This document shows, one piece after another, positions 10,099 to 19,337 of a DNA stretch of 64,000 nt. Source of the stretch: Calothrix sp. C42_A2020_038 (GTDB taxonomy: Bacteria > Cyanobacteriota > Cyanobacteriia > Cyanobacteriales > Nostocaceae); NCBI GenBank assembly GCA_015272395.1, contig JACYLQ010000045.1, forward strand, positions 1 through 64,000. The letters run 5' to 3'. The notes under the pieces were generated by a model. The model was not told where the DNA came from. It made no database searches and saw only the letters and a program-made list of their open reading frames with translations. Position 1 is the stretch's first letter; each line of letters opens with the position of its first letter. The position numbers and the translations under genes were made by a program.

Positions 10099-10275
10099 AT
10101 ACCACCTCCCCTACAAGGCTAATCCTACTTAATATATGTAAAAGCTGTTACAAATTACTGGAAATTATTCAGTATTTTTTCAGTATAGTATCAGTAGTAT
10201 TTTCGATGCAGAAGAATTAAAAAATTATTTTTTTTTGTCAGCAGCGACATACTTTTTGTGGGTAAATGTACTTTT

Positions 10276-10320
10276 AAACGCACCCCAACTAATTGCAAGC
10301 AATATAGTTGGGGTGCGTTC
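10276..10320 (-). terminator. Long hairpin downstream of sucrose-phosphate synthase
   Basis: AACGCACCCCAACTA (10277-10291) pairs perfectly with TAGTTGGGGTGCGTT (10305-10319), and the stem extends with one mismatch. It lies about 55 bp beyond the sps stop and is a good candidate transcription terminator, although no long T-run follows. Confidence 0.6.
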
Positions 10321-10374
10321 AAATTTGCTGTAAAATATATATGATGCTGGATTAAGTATGTTACTGAACTGTAA

Positions 10375-12507
10375 CTAATTAAAAAAGTTATAATGCTTAA
10401 TCGCTTCCAAAATGCCCCAGGCATGGGCGCTCTTGGCAAAATAAACCCGCTCAGTATTAGTCAACACTGACAGTTCTTCACGGTGGCGATTAGCAATGAC
10501 CACACCTAGAGTATTGCCACGTAGCATATCTTCATCGCCGCCAGACCCACCACTAACCAAAATTCTATCTAATGGAATATTCCATTGTTTTGCTACATAG
10601 CGCAATGCTTGCCCCTTAGAAGCTCTTGCGGGTACAAAGTCAAGATACTGACCGAATGAGAGTGTTGTATTAGCCAATAATTCTTGTTGCCGCAATAAAG
10701 TCAAGATTTCTTCTAAAGATGGTGCGATGTTAGCATCATAATAATAAGAAACTTTAAAGCGACTTTGCTCACTTTTAGGTTGCAATGTTAAGCCAGGTAA
10801 TGAATCGCACAGGCGCCGTAATACTTGTGGTGTCCATCCACGGTCTATATGATAATTCCAAGCAATGTCGGCAGTCATTTGTGAGGAGTAATAAATTTCT
10901 GTGCCTAAACTGGTAATTAAAATGTCAGGGGTTGGAATACCATAACTTTTAAGAAGTTTTAGAGCTGAGTCGAACCGCCGACCTGTAGCAATCCCAAATA
11001 AAAACTCTCTATGATGTTGGCGAACTACTTGTACGAATTGCGACAAAGCCTCAGCATCGCCTAACAACGTATTATCGATAGAGGTGAAAATAGCTCGTTT
11101 TCGATTGCTACTTACTTTGGGTGGTTGTGTTGGTACTGATAAAGGTTCATGCTGCAATAAGGGTTGAATTTTTCTTAAGTAGGTTTGGGCATGAGCATCC
11201 CATGAATAGAACTTAGCAACATTTTTTAAACCATTCTCTGAATATTGCTCCCAAAGCGTTGAATCGGAGAGAATCGCGAATAAAGCTGACTCAATTGCGC
11301 TTGTACTTAAAGGATCAACCAATAAACCATTATGACAATTACCAATAATATCCACTGGCCCACCATTTTCTGTTGCAACCAATGGTAATCCACTTGCCGC
11401 AGCTTCCAGTAAGGTTAAGCCAAAAGGCTCGGTGAGAGCAGGATTGACAAAAACACCTTTTGAAGCAGCAGCTAATCGATAAATATCCGGTACTTCGTTA
11501 GAATTATGATGTTTTGGCAGAGCAACACGTCCATAAAGCTCGTAACAATCTATCAGTAGCAATAATTCGGTTAAAACATTTTGGGCGCCTTCGCTTAATT
11601 CTCGAATATCATCCCGATTACCTGCAACAATTACCAAATTGGCTAATTCCTGTAAGCGTGGGGATTGACCATAAGCTTCTAACAGAGTAACAATATTTTT
11701 GCGCTCATCAGGACGCGATAATGCCAAAATTATTGGCTTATCAGGCAGCTTCAGAAACTTTTCTAATGTTTGCTTGAACTTGATAGTTTCACTTGCTTCT
11801 TTTGGCGGATGAAACTGCTCTAAATCAGTCCCTGGTGGAATAACCACCATTTTTTCAGGTGTGTAACAATCATAAAGCTCGTACTGATCTTCAATTTCGT
11901 TGTAAGTGCTGGTAATCACCAAATCTGCATTGTTCAAGGTGTCTTCTTCCGCACTAATACGTTGCGTCATGTGATACCGATGCTCTATCTCCTCCATTGT
12001 CATGCCTAATGCCAACAATCTACGCAACTTATCGCGCCCTAAAGAATGCCCAGTATGTACAAGCGGTAAACCTGTTAAATGGGAAAGACGTACCCCTACA
12101 TATCCTGCATCAGCATAGTGGGTGTGCAGGATATCAGGCAAACGCGGTTGCTCATCTAACCAGGCAAACAAACGATCCGTAAAGCCATCAAGATAACTCC
12201 ATAATTCTTCTTTGGGAATATAGGCATCAAGACCTGCTTCAATCCGAACTATCTGCACTCCGGCGCCCAGAGATTCAGTTGCTGCGCTATAATCAGCATC
12301 TACAGCACTATCAATAATCCGCCGCGTGACTAAATCAACACGTTCCACGTTTGGCTGAAGAGCCAAGGCTTTAGCTAATTCAACAACATATTTGATTTGC
12401 CCCCCAGTATCTGCATCACGACCTAATTCTAGATTGTTACCCCGAATTAGCCCATGAATACTAATTAGTAAAATATAAAAGGGCTTGGTAGTACTTGTGT
12501 TTGACAT
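10375..12507 (-). CDS. Sucrose-phosphate synthase with degenerate phosphatase domain
   Basis: A 710-aa bidomain enzyme that makes sucrose-6-phosphate from UDP/ADP-glucose and fructose-6-phosphate, for sucrose as compatible solute and transport sugar. Residues 1-460 are a GT-B (GT4) glycosyltransferase: ISIHGLIRGNNLELGRDADTG near the N-terminus, the donor-site region EPFGLTLLEAAASGLP and NGGPVDI. Residues 470-710 are a HAD-type sucrose-phosphatase-like domain (FGIATGRRF, SGGSGGDEDML). The HAD motif DxDxT reads SIDNT here, so the nucleophile Asp is Ser476 while Asp478 remains. The phosphatase is therefore probably inactive, as known for the bidomain enzyme of Synechocystis, and a separate SPP would be needed. 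The start ATG is followed by MSNTSTTKPFYILLISIHG. It is divergent from glycerol kinase across 322 bp. Confidence 0.92.
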   Translation of the reverse strand: MSNTSTTKPFYILLISIHGLIRGNNLELGRDADTGGQIKYVVELAKALALQPNVERVDLVTRRIIDSAVDADYSAATESLGAGVQIVRIEAGLDAYIPKEELWSYLDGFTDRLFAWLDEQPRLPDILHTHYADAGYVGVRLSHLTGLPLVHTGHSLGRDKLRRLLALGMTMEEIEHRYHMTQRISAEEDTLNNADLVITSTYNEIEDQYELYDCYTPEKMVVIPPGTDLEQFHPPKEASETIKFKQTLEKFLKLPDKPIILALSRPDERKNIVTLLEAYGQSPRLQELANLVIVAGNRDDIRELSEGAQNVLTELLLLIDCYELYGRVALPKHHNSNEVPDIYRLAAASKGVFVNPALTEPFGLTLLEAAASGLPLVATENGGPVDIIGNCHNGLLVDPLSTSAIESALFAILSDSTLWEQYSENGLKNVAKFYSWDAHAQTYLRKIQPLLQHEPLSVPTQPPKVSSNRKRAIFTSIDNTLLGDAEALSQFVQVVRQHHREFLFGIATGRRFDSALKLLKSYGIPTPDILITSLGTEIYYSSQMTADIAWNYHIDRGWTPQVLRRLCDSLPGLTLQPKSEQSRFKVSYYYDANIAPSLEEILTLLRQQELLANTTLSFGQYLDFVPARASKGQALRYVAKQWNIPLDRILVSGGSGGDEDMLRGNTLGVVIANRHREELSVLTNTERVYFAKSAHAWGILEAIKHYNFFN

Positions 12508-12829
12508 TGTTAGCTCTACTTGGTAGATGTGAATTAGCTTGCTTTGAATGTCTTAAGTAATAGTGTAATAATAATTATTTAACCTTAAAAGCGCGCGTTC
12601 TCAAATCCACGTATAGGTAGGATTCCAAAAATGTGCTAGTTTCAGATTTTTTTTGATACAAAGGCACCAACATTAAAACAAAACTGCTTCTTTGTCGTCA
12701 GGGAATGGCGAGATTTCCGATAATCCACGTTTCTACACCACGCAAATGTATAAGTAAGTAATTGAGGTTTAAAACTTGCACTCGGTTTTACTATAAAATC
12801 ACAGATGGCAGTGAGGAAAATTTAGAGAC
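12508..12829. other. Divergent intergenic region sps/glpK
   Basis: 322 bp that must carry promoters for both divergent genes. It is AT-rich with a T-run near 12647-12654. No convincing -35/-10 pair, operator palindrome or small gene could be supported by eye. Confidence 0.4.
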
Positions 12830-14317
12830 ATGCAGGTGCCAAAATATATCCTGGCATTAGATCTAGGTACTACAGGGAATCGCGCGTTTGTATTTAACGC
12901 TGACGGGAGTGTAGTCGGTAGTGCTTATAAAGAACTTACACAATACTACCTACAACCAGGATGGCTGGAACATGACCCTCTGCAAATTTGGAATGATACT
13001 TGCTCGGTTATGCAAGCAGCTATTGCAAATTCCCAAATTATTCCTGCACAAATTGCTGCCATCGGACTTACTGTCCAGCGTGAAACTTGCTTAGTGTGGA
13101 ACAAAGCGACCGGAGAACCGCTTCATAATGCCATTGTTTGGCAAGACCGACGCACGGCGCCTTTTTGCTATGAATTACAAGCACAGGGTTATACTCAAGA
13201 AATTTACGACCGCACTGGTTTAATTATCGATGCTTATTTTTCTGCAACCAAGCTTAAATGGTTATTAGATAATCTTGATGTTGATGTCAATAATACCTTA
13301 GCTGGGACTATTGATACATGGATATTGTGGAAATTAACTAATGGTAAAATTCATGCGACTGACCACAGTAATGCCAGTCGTACCATGTTAATGAATTTAA
13401 CAACTGGCGCCTGGGACGAAATGTTGTTGAAATTATTTCAAATTCCAATAGATATATTACCTAGAATCCAACCAAGCTTGAGCTACTTTGGTGTAACTGA
13501 TACTAGTATATTAGGAGTTGAAATTCCGATTACAGCTATACTAGGCGACCAACAAGCTTCGTTATTTGGTCATGGTTGTTCACAACCTGGTTTAGTAAAA
13601 TGCACTTATGGTACTGGTAGCTTTTTGGTAGCGCATACAGGCTCGGAAATTGTTAGGACATCGCAGCAGCTAATTTCTACAATTGCTTGGACACAAACTA
13701 ATTTAAGTAACTCACTCAATATGGGTTACGCACTAGAAGGTAGTATGTTCACAAGCGGCGCCTGTATTCAATGGTTGCGTGATAGTCTCAAAATTATTAA
13801 CACTGCTGCCGAAACCGAAACAATGGCAACGAGTATTACAGATAATGGAGGTGTATATTTTGTCCCAGCATTCAGTGGGTTAGGGGCGCCTCACTGGGAT
13901 ATGAGCGCGCGGGGAGCATTTTTAGGAATTACAGGTGCAACACAACCCGAACATATGATACGCGCCGTTCTCGAAGCAATAGCTTACCAAGTTAAAGAAG
14001 TTGTCGAGGCAATTAACGTATCTTCTACAATACCTGTACAGAAATTAGCTGTAGATGGTGGCGCGTGTAACAATAATTTCCTAATGCAATTCCAAGCTGA
14101 TATACTAGGAATCCCTGTAGAACGTCCAGTAATACGTGATACAACAGTGCAAGGTATTGCTTTTGCTGCTGGGCTGGTAGTGGGGTTATGGGATAGCTAC
14201 GAAACATTAATACAAAAGCGCCAAATTGACTATGTATTTAAACCAACTCAACAAACCCATAACAACTTTGCGATATGGCAGAAAGCTGTCGAACATACGA
14301 AAAACTGGACAATGTAA
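12830..14317 (+). CDS. glpK: Glycerol kinase
   Basis: FGGY-family kinase phosphorylating glycerol to glycerol-3-phosphate with ATP in the cytosol. The 495-aa length is standard. The N-terminal phosphate-binding motif LALDLGTTGNRAFVF, the substrate-region AIVWQDRRTAPFC, GDQQASLFGHG (about 237-247), CTYGTGSFL and the C-terminal ATPase motif VDGGACNNNFLMQFQAD all match GlpK. The Arg of WQDRR and the catalytic Asp of GDQQASLFGH are present. There is no glpF or glpD next to it, so it is a stand-alone gene converging on the DUF72 gene (31 bp between stops). A purine-rich AGGAAAA precedes the ATG at some distance. It likely salvages glycerol for lipids or osmolyte turnover. Confidence 0.95.
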   Translation: MQVPKYILALDLGTTGNRAFVFNADGSVVGSAYKELTQYYLQPGWLEHDPLQIWNDTCSVMQAAIANSQIIPAQIAAIGLTVQRETCLVWNKATGEPLHNAIVWQDRRTAPFCYELQAQGYTQEIYDRTGLIIDAYFSATKLKWLLDNLDVDVNNTLAGTIDTWILWKLTNGKIHATDHSNASRTMLMNLTTGAWDEMLLKLFQIPIDILPRIQPSLSYFGVTDTSILGVEIPITAILGDQQASLFGHGCSQPGLVKCTYGTGSFLVAHTGSEIVRTSQQLISTIAWTQTNLSNSLNMGYALEGSMFTSGACIQWLRDSLKIINTAAETETMATSITDNGGVYFVPAFSGLGAPHWDMSARGAFLGITGATQPEHMIRAVLEAIAYQVKEVVEAINVSSTIPVQKLAVDGGACNNNFLMQFQADILGIPVERPVIRDTTVQGIAFAAGLVVGLWDSYETLIQKRQIDYVFKPTQQTHNNFAIWQKAVEHTKNWTM

Positions 14318-14348
14318 CTAGTCGTTTCAAGTTCTTAATTATTCAGTC

Positions 14349-15203
14349 TTACCACAAATTTAATTGATTCGGCTGGTTATTAACTTGATTCCAAGGTAAA
14401 GCTGGTACTTGCACTCCACTTGCTTCTAAAAGCTTCTGAAAATACCGTGCGTTACCTGGAGAATGTTCTTCAACCGGACAGTGAACAAAGAAATATATTT
14501 GTTTTCCTTGTTCTAGCCAATTTTTGATTTGCGTTACCCACTCTTCCATAAATTGCAGATTCATTTCTAACGTTGGGTGCGAAATAAACCGAATTAAACT
14601 AAACGGCGCCGTAACACTAAACTCCACTGGTAATTTAGGTTTACGTCGTTCAGATTCTAACTGAGGGTCATCATCTCCGATATAAATTGGACGAGTATCC
14701 AACAATACTCTACCTGCTCCAAATTTTTCTAAAAGTGCATTTAAATCTCCAGAGTGAACTTTCCTAAACCAGTCGCGATGACGCACTTCTACAGCTAAAG
14801 GTAATTTAGTTACTTGCCAAGCTTTCAAGAAACTTTCTAAATCATCAATTGATTTTGGTGTATAGCTTGGTGGTAACTGTGCGAACATTGGTCCCAAACA
14901 GCTACCTAAAGGTTTCATCCGTTCTGCAAACTCTAAAGCTTTGGAAATAGATGGTTTTAGTAATCCATTATGAGTGATATCGCGTGGTAGCTTGAGGCAA
15001 AATTTAAAACTAAGTGCTGTTTCAGTTGCCCAACGACTAACTGTTTCTGGGCTTGGTACCGCGTAAAAAGTCGTGTTACCTTCTACTGTAGTAAAACGTT
15101 GACTATAAAGTTTCAAAAAATCGGTATTACGAGTACCTTCTGGGTATAACTCTCCTACCCATCCTTTATATGCCCATACAGCGCACCCTAAAAAAAAGTT
15201 CAC
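14349..15203 (-). CDS. DUF72 (YecE-like) protein
   Basis: A 284-aa DUF72 family protein, a TIM-barrel fold of unknown biochemical role found in many bacteria. The family signature opens the protein (FLGCAVWAYKGWVGELYP), followed by FTTVEGNTTFYAVP, KLPRDITH, LAVEVRHRDWF and the late segment YFFVHCPVEEHSPGNA. The length is typical. It converges on glpK, and no further functional hint comes from the neighbours. Family assignment is secure; function is not known. Confidence 0.85.
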   Translation of the reverse strand: MNFFLGCAVWAYKGWVGELYPEGTRNTDFLKLYSQRFTTVEGNTTFYAVPSPETVSRWATETALSFKFCLKLPRDITHNGLLKPSISKALEFAERMKPLGSCLGPMFAQLPPSYTPKSIDDLESFLKAWQVTKLPLAVEVRHRDWFRKVHSGDLNALLEKFGAGRVLLDTRPIYIGDDDPQLESERRKPKLPVEFSVTAPFSLIRFISHPTLEMNLQFMEEWVTQIKNWLEQGKQIYFFVHCPVEEHSPGNARYFQKLLEASGVQVPALPWNQVNNQPNQLNLW

Positions 15204-15344
15204 AATAAATCTAATCTTAATCAGTATTTCAGAAGTTTTATTTAATTTTAAATCAAAATTAGATTTGCTTAAACATTATTTACATTCGACTTAGTCAAAA
15301 AGACAGAGAATATAACGAAACTTGACATGTCAGATTAGACTTTT

Positions 15345-15674
15345 ATGGAAACACTCAACCGCAACACTTGGATTAAAGGATTAGCGGTTATCTTAACAGC
15401 TAGTGCCATCAACTTTTTTGTAAATCTACCAATCCAAGCAAGAACTAATCCTAACCCTAGTATCTTTAAGGAGTTTCCTTATAATCGCGTATTAAAGGGT
15501 ACGCATAGGCGCCGTTCTAAACTTCAACCAAAATACTTACAACAAGTTAGAGTTAATGCTCGAATCAAAAAACAACAGCATAACGCGATAAATCGTAAAC
15601 CAACTTATACGAATGTGCCTAAACAACAAGAGATTGAACCGCGTTACATTGAATTTCGGGCGCCTGGATATTAA
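15345..15674 (+). CDS. Small secreted basic protein
   Basis: A 109-aa protein with an N-terminal hydrophobic signal-like segment (WIKGLAVILTASAINFFV) and a plausible AxA-type cleavage after PIQA at about residue 32. The mature part is short, strongly basic (RRRSK, RKPTY) and rich in Gln and Asn, with no recognisable domain. It stands alone and is followed by a hairpin. It is probably exported to the periplasm or envelope. Function unknown. Confidence 0.55.
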   Translation: METLNRNTWIKGLAVILTASAINFFVNLPIQARTNPNPSIFKEFPYNRVLKGTHRRRSKLQPKYLQQVRVNARIKKQQHNAINRKPTYTNVPKQQEIEPRYIEFRAPGY

Positions 15675-15706
15675 GGATAATTTATCAATTTACCAAAAAT
15701 ATAAAT

Positions 15707-15727
15707 CCCCCAATTCAATATTGGGGG
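15707..15727. terminator. Bidirectional terminator hairpin
   Basis: CCCCCAAT (15707-15714) pairs with ATTGGGGG (15720-15727) around a 5-base loop. It sits between two convergent genes, so it likely terminates both. Confidence 0.65.
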
Positions 15728-15749
15728 GTAGGAGATGAAAATAATTACC

Positions 15750-16283
15750 TTAGAAGCGGTAGCCAACACCAGCTTGTAAACTGACAGCATCAGCGGAACT
15801 ATTTTTGTATGCATTAATACCCCATTTGGCATCACCGTAAATAACGGTGTTTCTAGCAACTTCAGATTCGGCGCCAAGGGTAATAACAGGTGCGTTTTTA
15901 TTTCCTAGTGGACTAGCTTTACCTTCTTCGGTTTGGAATGAGTAACCACCACCAATGTAAACGTTAGTGTTTTGAGCAACAGGCGCATCAAGAGTTACCA
16001 TTGGTATAAGTGCTGTTGAATTACCACCAAATAATGCGGCGCCACGAACTGAAACTTGTGATTGTGGAATTGCGTAACGTCCTTGTACGTTACCACCCAA
16101 TGTAGCGGCATCCTCTTGTTGACCACCATTCGTAACACCTGCTGCAACACCGGCACCAATGTAGCTACCATTCATTCCTTTTGGTTGGAGTTGTTGAACT
16201 GGTTGAGCAGAAGCAATACCTGCGGAAACAAAAATAGAAGAAAGAGCAAGTGCAGCAGTAGCAGTTAATTTAGCAAGTTTCAT
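15750..16283 (-). CDS. Small outer-membrane beta-barrel-like protein (paralogue 1)
   Basis: A 177-aa exported protein. A signal peptide (MKLAKLTATAALALSSIFVSAG, cleaved after ASA near residue 26) is followed by alternating beta-strand-like segments: SYIGAGVAAGVTNGG, VQGRYAIPQSQVSVRGAALF, NVYIGGGYSF, VIYGDAKWGINAY. It ends in AGVGYRF; a terminal Phe is the hallmark of outer-membrane beta-barrels recognised by BamA. The gene 630 bp upstream (16912-17421) encodes a close paralogue. AGGAGAACC before the ATG is a good ribosome-binding site. Probably an envelope protein of the OmpA/OprF-like barrel type without a peptidoglycan domain. The role is unknown. Confidence 0.75.
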   Translation of the reverse strand: MKLAKLTATAALALSSIFVSAGIASAQPVQQLQPKGMNGSYIGAGVAAGVTNGGQQEDAATLGGNVQGRYAIPQSQVSVRGAALFGGNSTALIPMVTLDAPVAQNTNVYIGGGYSFQTEEGKASPLGNKNAPVITLGAESEVARNTVIYGDAKWGINAYKNSSADAVSLQAGVGYRF

Positions 16284-16748
16284 AGTAGGTTCTCCTAATT
16301 GGGAATTTAATCAATGCTTTCTACATATAGAATCTCTCTTTTCACAAAAGTTAACCTCGCACTGAAAGGTCATTCTAGTAGGTGAAAATAAATTCACCTA
16401 GTTGGATGGGGTCTACTCAATTTTGACGAGCTAAAATAATCTATGTAATCTACATTCCATTTGAGTGCGTCGATGGAACGTTTCTGCGTCGAAACCGCAG
16501 AATCTCGGTACATGCTATATATTTGTCGAGACGTGACATCGCACATCAAAATAGCTCTTATTTATAATCAATATTGTCAGCCATCGAGAATGAACTTAAT
16601 TCGTAACAAAAGCACTATTATTGTGCAAAAAATGTAAATTTTTCTCTATCTTATAGTTATTATGTACTATGATGGAAAAACTAGCTAGGGTGCGGAATAT
16701 GGAGTATAAATCAAAAGAAAACAGAGTAGATAAAAATATCTACCCTGT
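16284..16748. other. Intergenic region upstream of beta-barrel gene
   Basis: This AT-rich stretch must contain the promoter of the downstream minus-strand barrel gene. The pair TAGGTGAA / TTCACCTA (16379-16399) forms a short inverted repeat. No open frame of note was seen. Confidence 0.35.
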
Positions 16749-16878
16749 CTAGTGGTTTATGTCATTAATTTTGTGGAGTAGTGGAACAGGCAGGAAAGGC
16801 TGTTCTATTGTTCAGGCATCCCTGCCTGAACCATAAGAGATTATTTATGCCACCAAAACTTTTGACACGAACCACTAG
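16749..16878 (-). mobile_element. MITE-like element, copy 1
   Basis: A 130-bp non-coding element bounded by imperfect terminal inverted repeats, CTAGTGGTTTATGTCAT on one side and the complement of TGACACGAACCACTAG on the other. It contains an internal hairpin (GTTCAGGCA/TGCCTGAAC). Read on the minus strand it aligns with copies at 31743-31871 and 54033-54164 over the terminal repeat and the adjacent GTTTTGGTGG. It has no coding capacity, so it would need a transposase in trans. Confidence 0.75.
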
Positions 16879-16911
16879 TTAGATTAATTTAAAGTCGAGA
16901 ATATTGATTTC

Positions 16912-17421
16912 TTAGAAGCGATATCCGACTCCTGCTTGCAAGCTTAATGCATCATTTGAACTTCTTCGGTAAGCATCAATTGCCCACTTCAAATCTCCAA
17001 ACAATACAAAGTTCTTGCTGATAGCAGATTCTGCACCTAGAGTTAATAAAGCAGCATTACGATTTCCTAACTGAGTTGCTTTACCTTCTGTTGTTACAAA
17101 GGAATAACCAGCACCAACATAAATATTGGTATTTTCAGCTATAGCTAAGTCATATGTCAGTGTTGGAGCAATTACAGTTGCGTCACCACCAAATAAAACC
17201 GCACCACGTACAGAAACAGGAGCTTGGGGAATTGCAAAACGACCCTGAACGGTGCCACCAAACTTTGCATCATCATTACCGCGTCCACCATTGGTTAGGC
17301 CAGCAGCAGCACCTACACCAATATAGCTACCAGGCATTCCTGTTTCAGCAGAAGCAATCCCAGCCGATACTACAGTCAATGTAACGAAAGCTACAGACAA
17401 CGCAGAAGCTACTAGTCTCAT
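16912..17421 (-). CDS. Small outer-membrane beta-barrel-like protein (paralogue 2)
   Basis: A 169-aa exported protein clearly paralogous to the 177-aa protein at 15750-16283. Shared blocks include PGSYIGVGAAAGLTNGG, FGGTVQGRFAIPQAPVSV, NIYVGAGYSF, LGAESAISKN and the C-terminal LSLQAGVGYRF with terminal Phe. It has a signal peptide with cleavage after IASA at about residue 25. The pair probably arose by tandem duplication; a MITE-like element and 490 bp of other sequence now separate the copies. Likely outer-membrane barrel; ligand or role unknown. Confidence 0.75.
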   Translation of the reverse strand: MRLVASALSVAFVTLTVVSAGIASAETGMPGSYIGVGAAAGLTNGGRGNDDAKFGGTVQGRFAIPQAPVSVRGAVLFGGDATVIAPTLTYDLAIAENTNIYVGAGYSFVTTEGKATQLGNRNAALLTLGAESAISKNFVLFGDLKWAIDAYRRSSNDALSLQAGVGYRF

Positions 17422-17552
17422 ACTGAGTCCTCGCTAGGGTGAATTGTCATCGTACCTATATCAAATGTAGCAAATAAAACTGGATTTGAAATTTATATAC
17501 TGATATAGTAATATAATTTTTTCAAAAATCATCCGGTTGGGTGAACAGCAAT

Positions 17553-17584
17553 ATTCCCGACTTCTCCTCGAAGAAGTCGGGAAT
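17553..17584. terminator. Hairpin downstream of murJ
   Basis: ATTCCCGACTTCT (17553-17565) pairs perfectly with AGAAGTCGGGAAT (17572-17584) around a 6-base loop. It lies just beyond the murJ stop and is a likely terminator. Confidence 0.6.
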
Positions 17585-17602
17585 CTAATTTTTCGGCGAA
17601 AT

Positions 17603-19234
17603 TTACCTCTTTAATATCTTTTGGCGCATTTTTGCGACGAAGGTGTCAACTTCGGGTAGTTTCATAACTGCCGCAATAGCACCGAATACTACTAAACCAA
17701 TTAAACCTGCAATTGAAAGTTCTAATAGTAAAACCAGTATATTTTCTTTACCAGCTAAAAGACGCTCCATGAACTGCAATGTTGCAAAGCTTGAAATTCC
17801 CCCTGCAAAGCTTGCCGCTGTTAGTCCCAAAATTGGTAGACTCCACTCAAGCATTGGTAGTCCATTTAATCTATTATTGAGTATAAATAATAACATTAAT
17901 ACTGAACTAAAATTCACACCTACTGTTGCCAAAACTAGACCTGGTGCGCCGAAAGGTTTAATGAAAATATAGTCCAGAAAAGCATTGAGTACTATATTTA
18001 TCATACTGATACGGAAAGGAGTGGCGCCATCACCCAAAGCATAAAATACTCTGACTAAAACGTCACGCCCTAAATAAATGAACATGCCAATACCATTGGC
18101 AACTAACAGTGATGCAACCAAAGCAGAATCTGTGGCTTTAAATGCACCACGTTCGTAAACGATTCGTACAATTGGTGTTGATAGTGCGATTAGTAAGGCA
18201 CCCAATGGCAGCATTGTAAATGCAGATAAAATCAATCCCTGGCGAATACGTAATTTGAGTTCTTGCCAACTTTCCGGCGCCGCAAGACGGGAAAATATAG
18301 GCAGCAAGGGTACTAAAATTACATTAGAAATGATTCCGAGAGGAGTTTGTACAAGTAGTCCTGCATTCGATAAAGCTGCTGCGACACCAATAACTGGAAT
18401 TTGAGAAGCGAAATACAAATCAGTATAAAGGTTGATTTGCAACATTCCAGAGGAAAAAGTTGCTGGGAGCATGATTTTGAGGGTGTTACGTACCCCTTCA
18501 GAATTAAAATCGAATCGCAAGCGAAATCTGCCCATACCCGATTTGACTTGTGCGACTACCTGTAGTAGCCATTGTAGAATCGCACCTGCTAGAACGCTTC
18601 CAGCCAGAACCATGCCGCCTAATTTGGCGTATCCAGCTTCTGTACTACTGATATTACTACCAACCGCTAAGTATAAGAGACCTATACCGACAATAACGGT
18701 GACGCTCGATAGTAATGGGCTAACGGAAGGTAGCCAAAATTGGTTAGCAGTATTGAGAACTCCAAACCCGATACCAATCAACCCTGCTAGAAGTGCCATT
18801 GGCGCCATAATTTGGAGTTGGTCGATGGTAATTAAGCGGACAATTTCTTTTCCTGGTGCTTTTAAACCAGGTGAAAATACATCAACTAAAGTTGGCGCCA
18901 GAAGTGCAATCAAAATCGTGACGACAAGCAGGACTCCTCCCACTAATGTTGTAATTGTCTCTACCAATGGCGCCGCTTCTTCTTTTTCGCGCTTGGAAAG
19001 AACGCTGACAACAGCACTATAGAATGGCCCATTAATCCCACCTAGTAAGATTAATAGAAAACCGGGAATTGTATAAGCATAGCTAAAAGCATCAGCGGCA
19101 GGCCCTAAGCCAAATGCAGCAGTGATGACTTGTTGCCGCACTAATCCAAATACTTTACTTATTAACGTAGCTGCGGCGATTATTCCCGCAATTCTCGTTA
19201 AAGAACGAGATGATTTTTCCTGTTGTTTTGTCAC
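17603..19234 (-). CDS. murJ: Lipid II flippase MurJ
   Basis: A 543-aa member of the MVF (MviN/MurJ) branch of the MOP exporter superfamily, which moves lipid II across the inner membrane for peptidoglycan synthesis. The length and about 14 hydrophobic segments fit the family. Typical stretches are IAAATLISKVFGLVRQQVI at the N-terminus, GPAADAFSYAYTIP, TPLGIISNVILVPLLPIFSR, and YERGAFKATDSALVASLL with the conserved Arg-Gly-Ala-Phe. The start is GTG (MTKQQEKSS). It precedes two further envelope- or lumen-directed genes on the other side and ends at a strong hairpin. It is monocistronic as far as can be seen. Confidence 0.93.
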   Translation of the reverse strand: MTKQQEKSSRSLTRIAGIIAAATLISKVFGLVRQQVITAAFGLGPAADAFSYAYTIPGFLLILLGGINGPFYSAVVSVLSKREKEEAAPLVETITTLVGGVLLVVTILIALLAPTLVDVFSPGLKAPGKEIVRLITIDQLQIMAPMALLAGLIGIGFGVLNTANQFWLPSVSPLLSSVTVIVGIGLLYLAVGSNISSTEAGYAKLGGMVLAGSVLAGAILQWLLQVVAQVKSGMGRFRLRFDFNSEGVRNTLKIMLPATFSSGMLQINLYTDLYFASQIPVIGVAAALSNAGLLVQTPLGIISNVILVPLLPIFSRLAAPESWQELKLRIRQGLILSAFTMLPLGALLIALSTPIVRIVYERGAFKATDSALVASLLVANGIGMFIYLGRDVLVRVFYALGDGATPFRISMINIVLNAFLDYIFIKPFGAPGLVLATVGVNFSSVLMLLFILNNRLNGLPMLEWSLPILGLTAASFAGGISSFATLQFMERLLAGKENILVLLLELSIAGLIGLVVFGAIAAVMKLPEVDTFVAKMRQKILKR

Positions 19235-19337
19235 GAATGATACCAGTCAGCCAATAAGACAGCGCTTAACACCAGAACTTTTAACATGAAACGGGCAAGT
19301 CTGTCAGGTAAATTTTGACAAAAAAAATAATTAAGGA

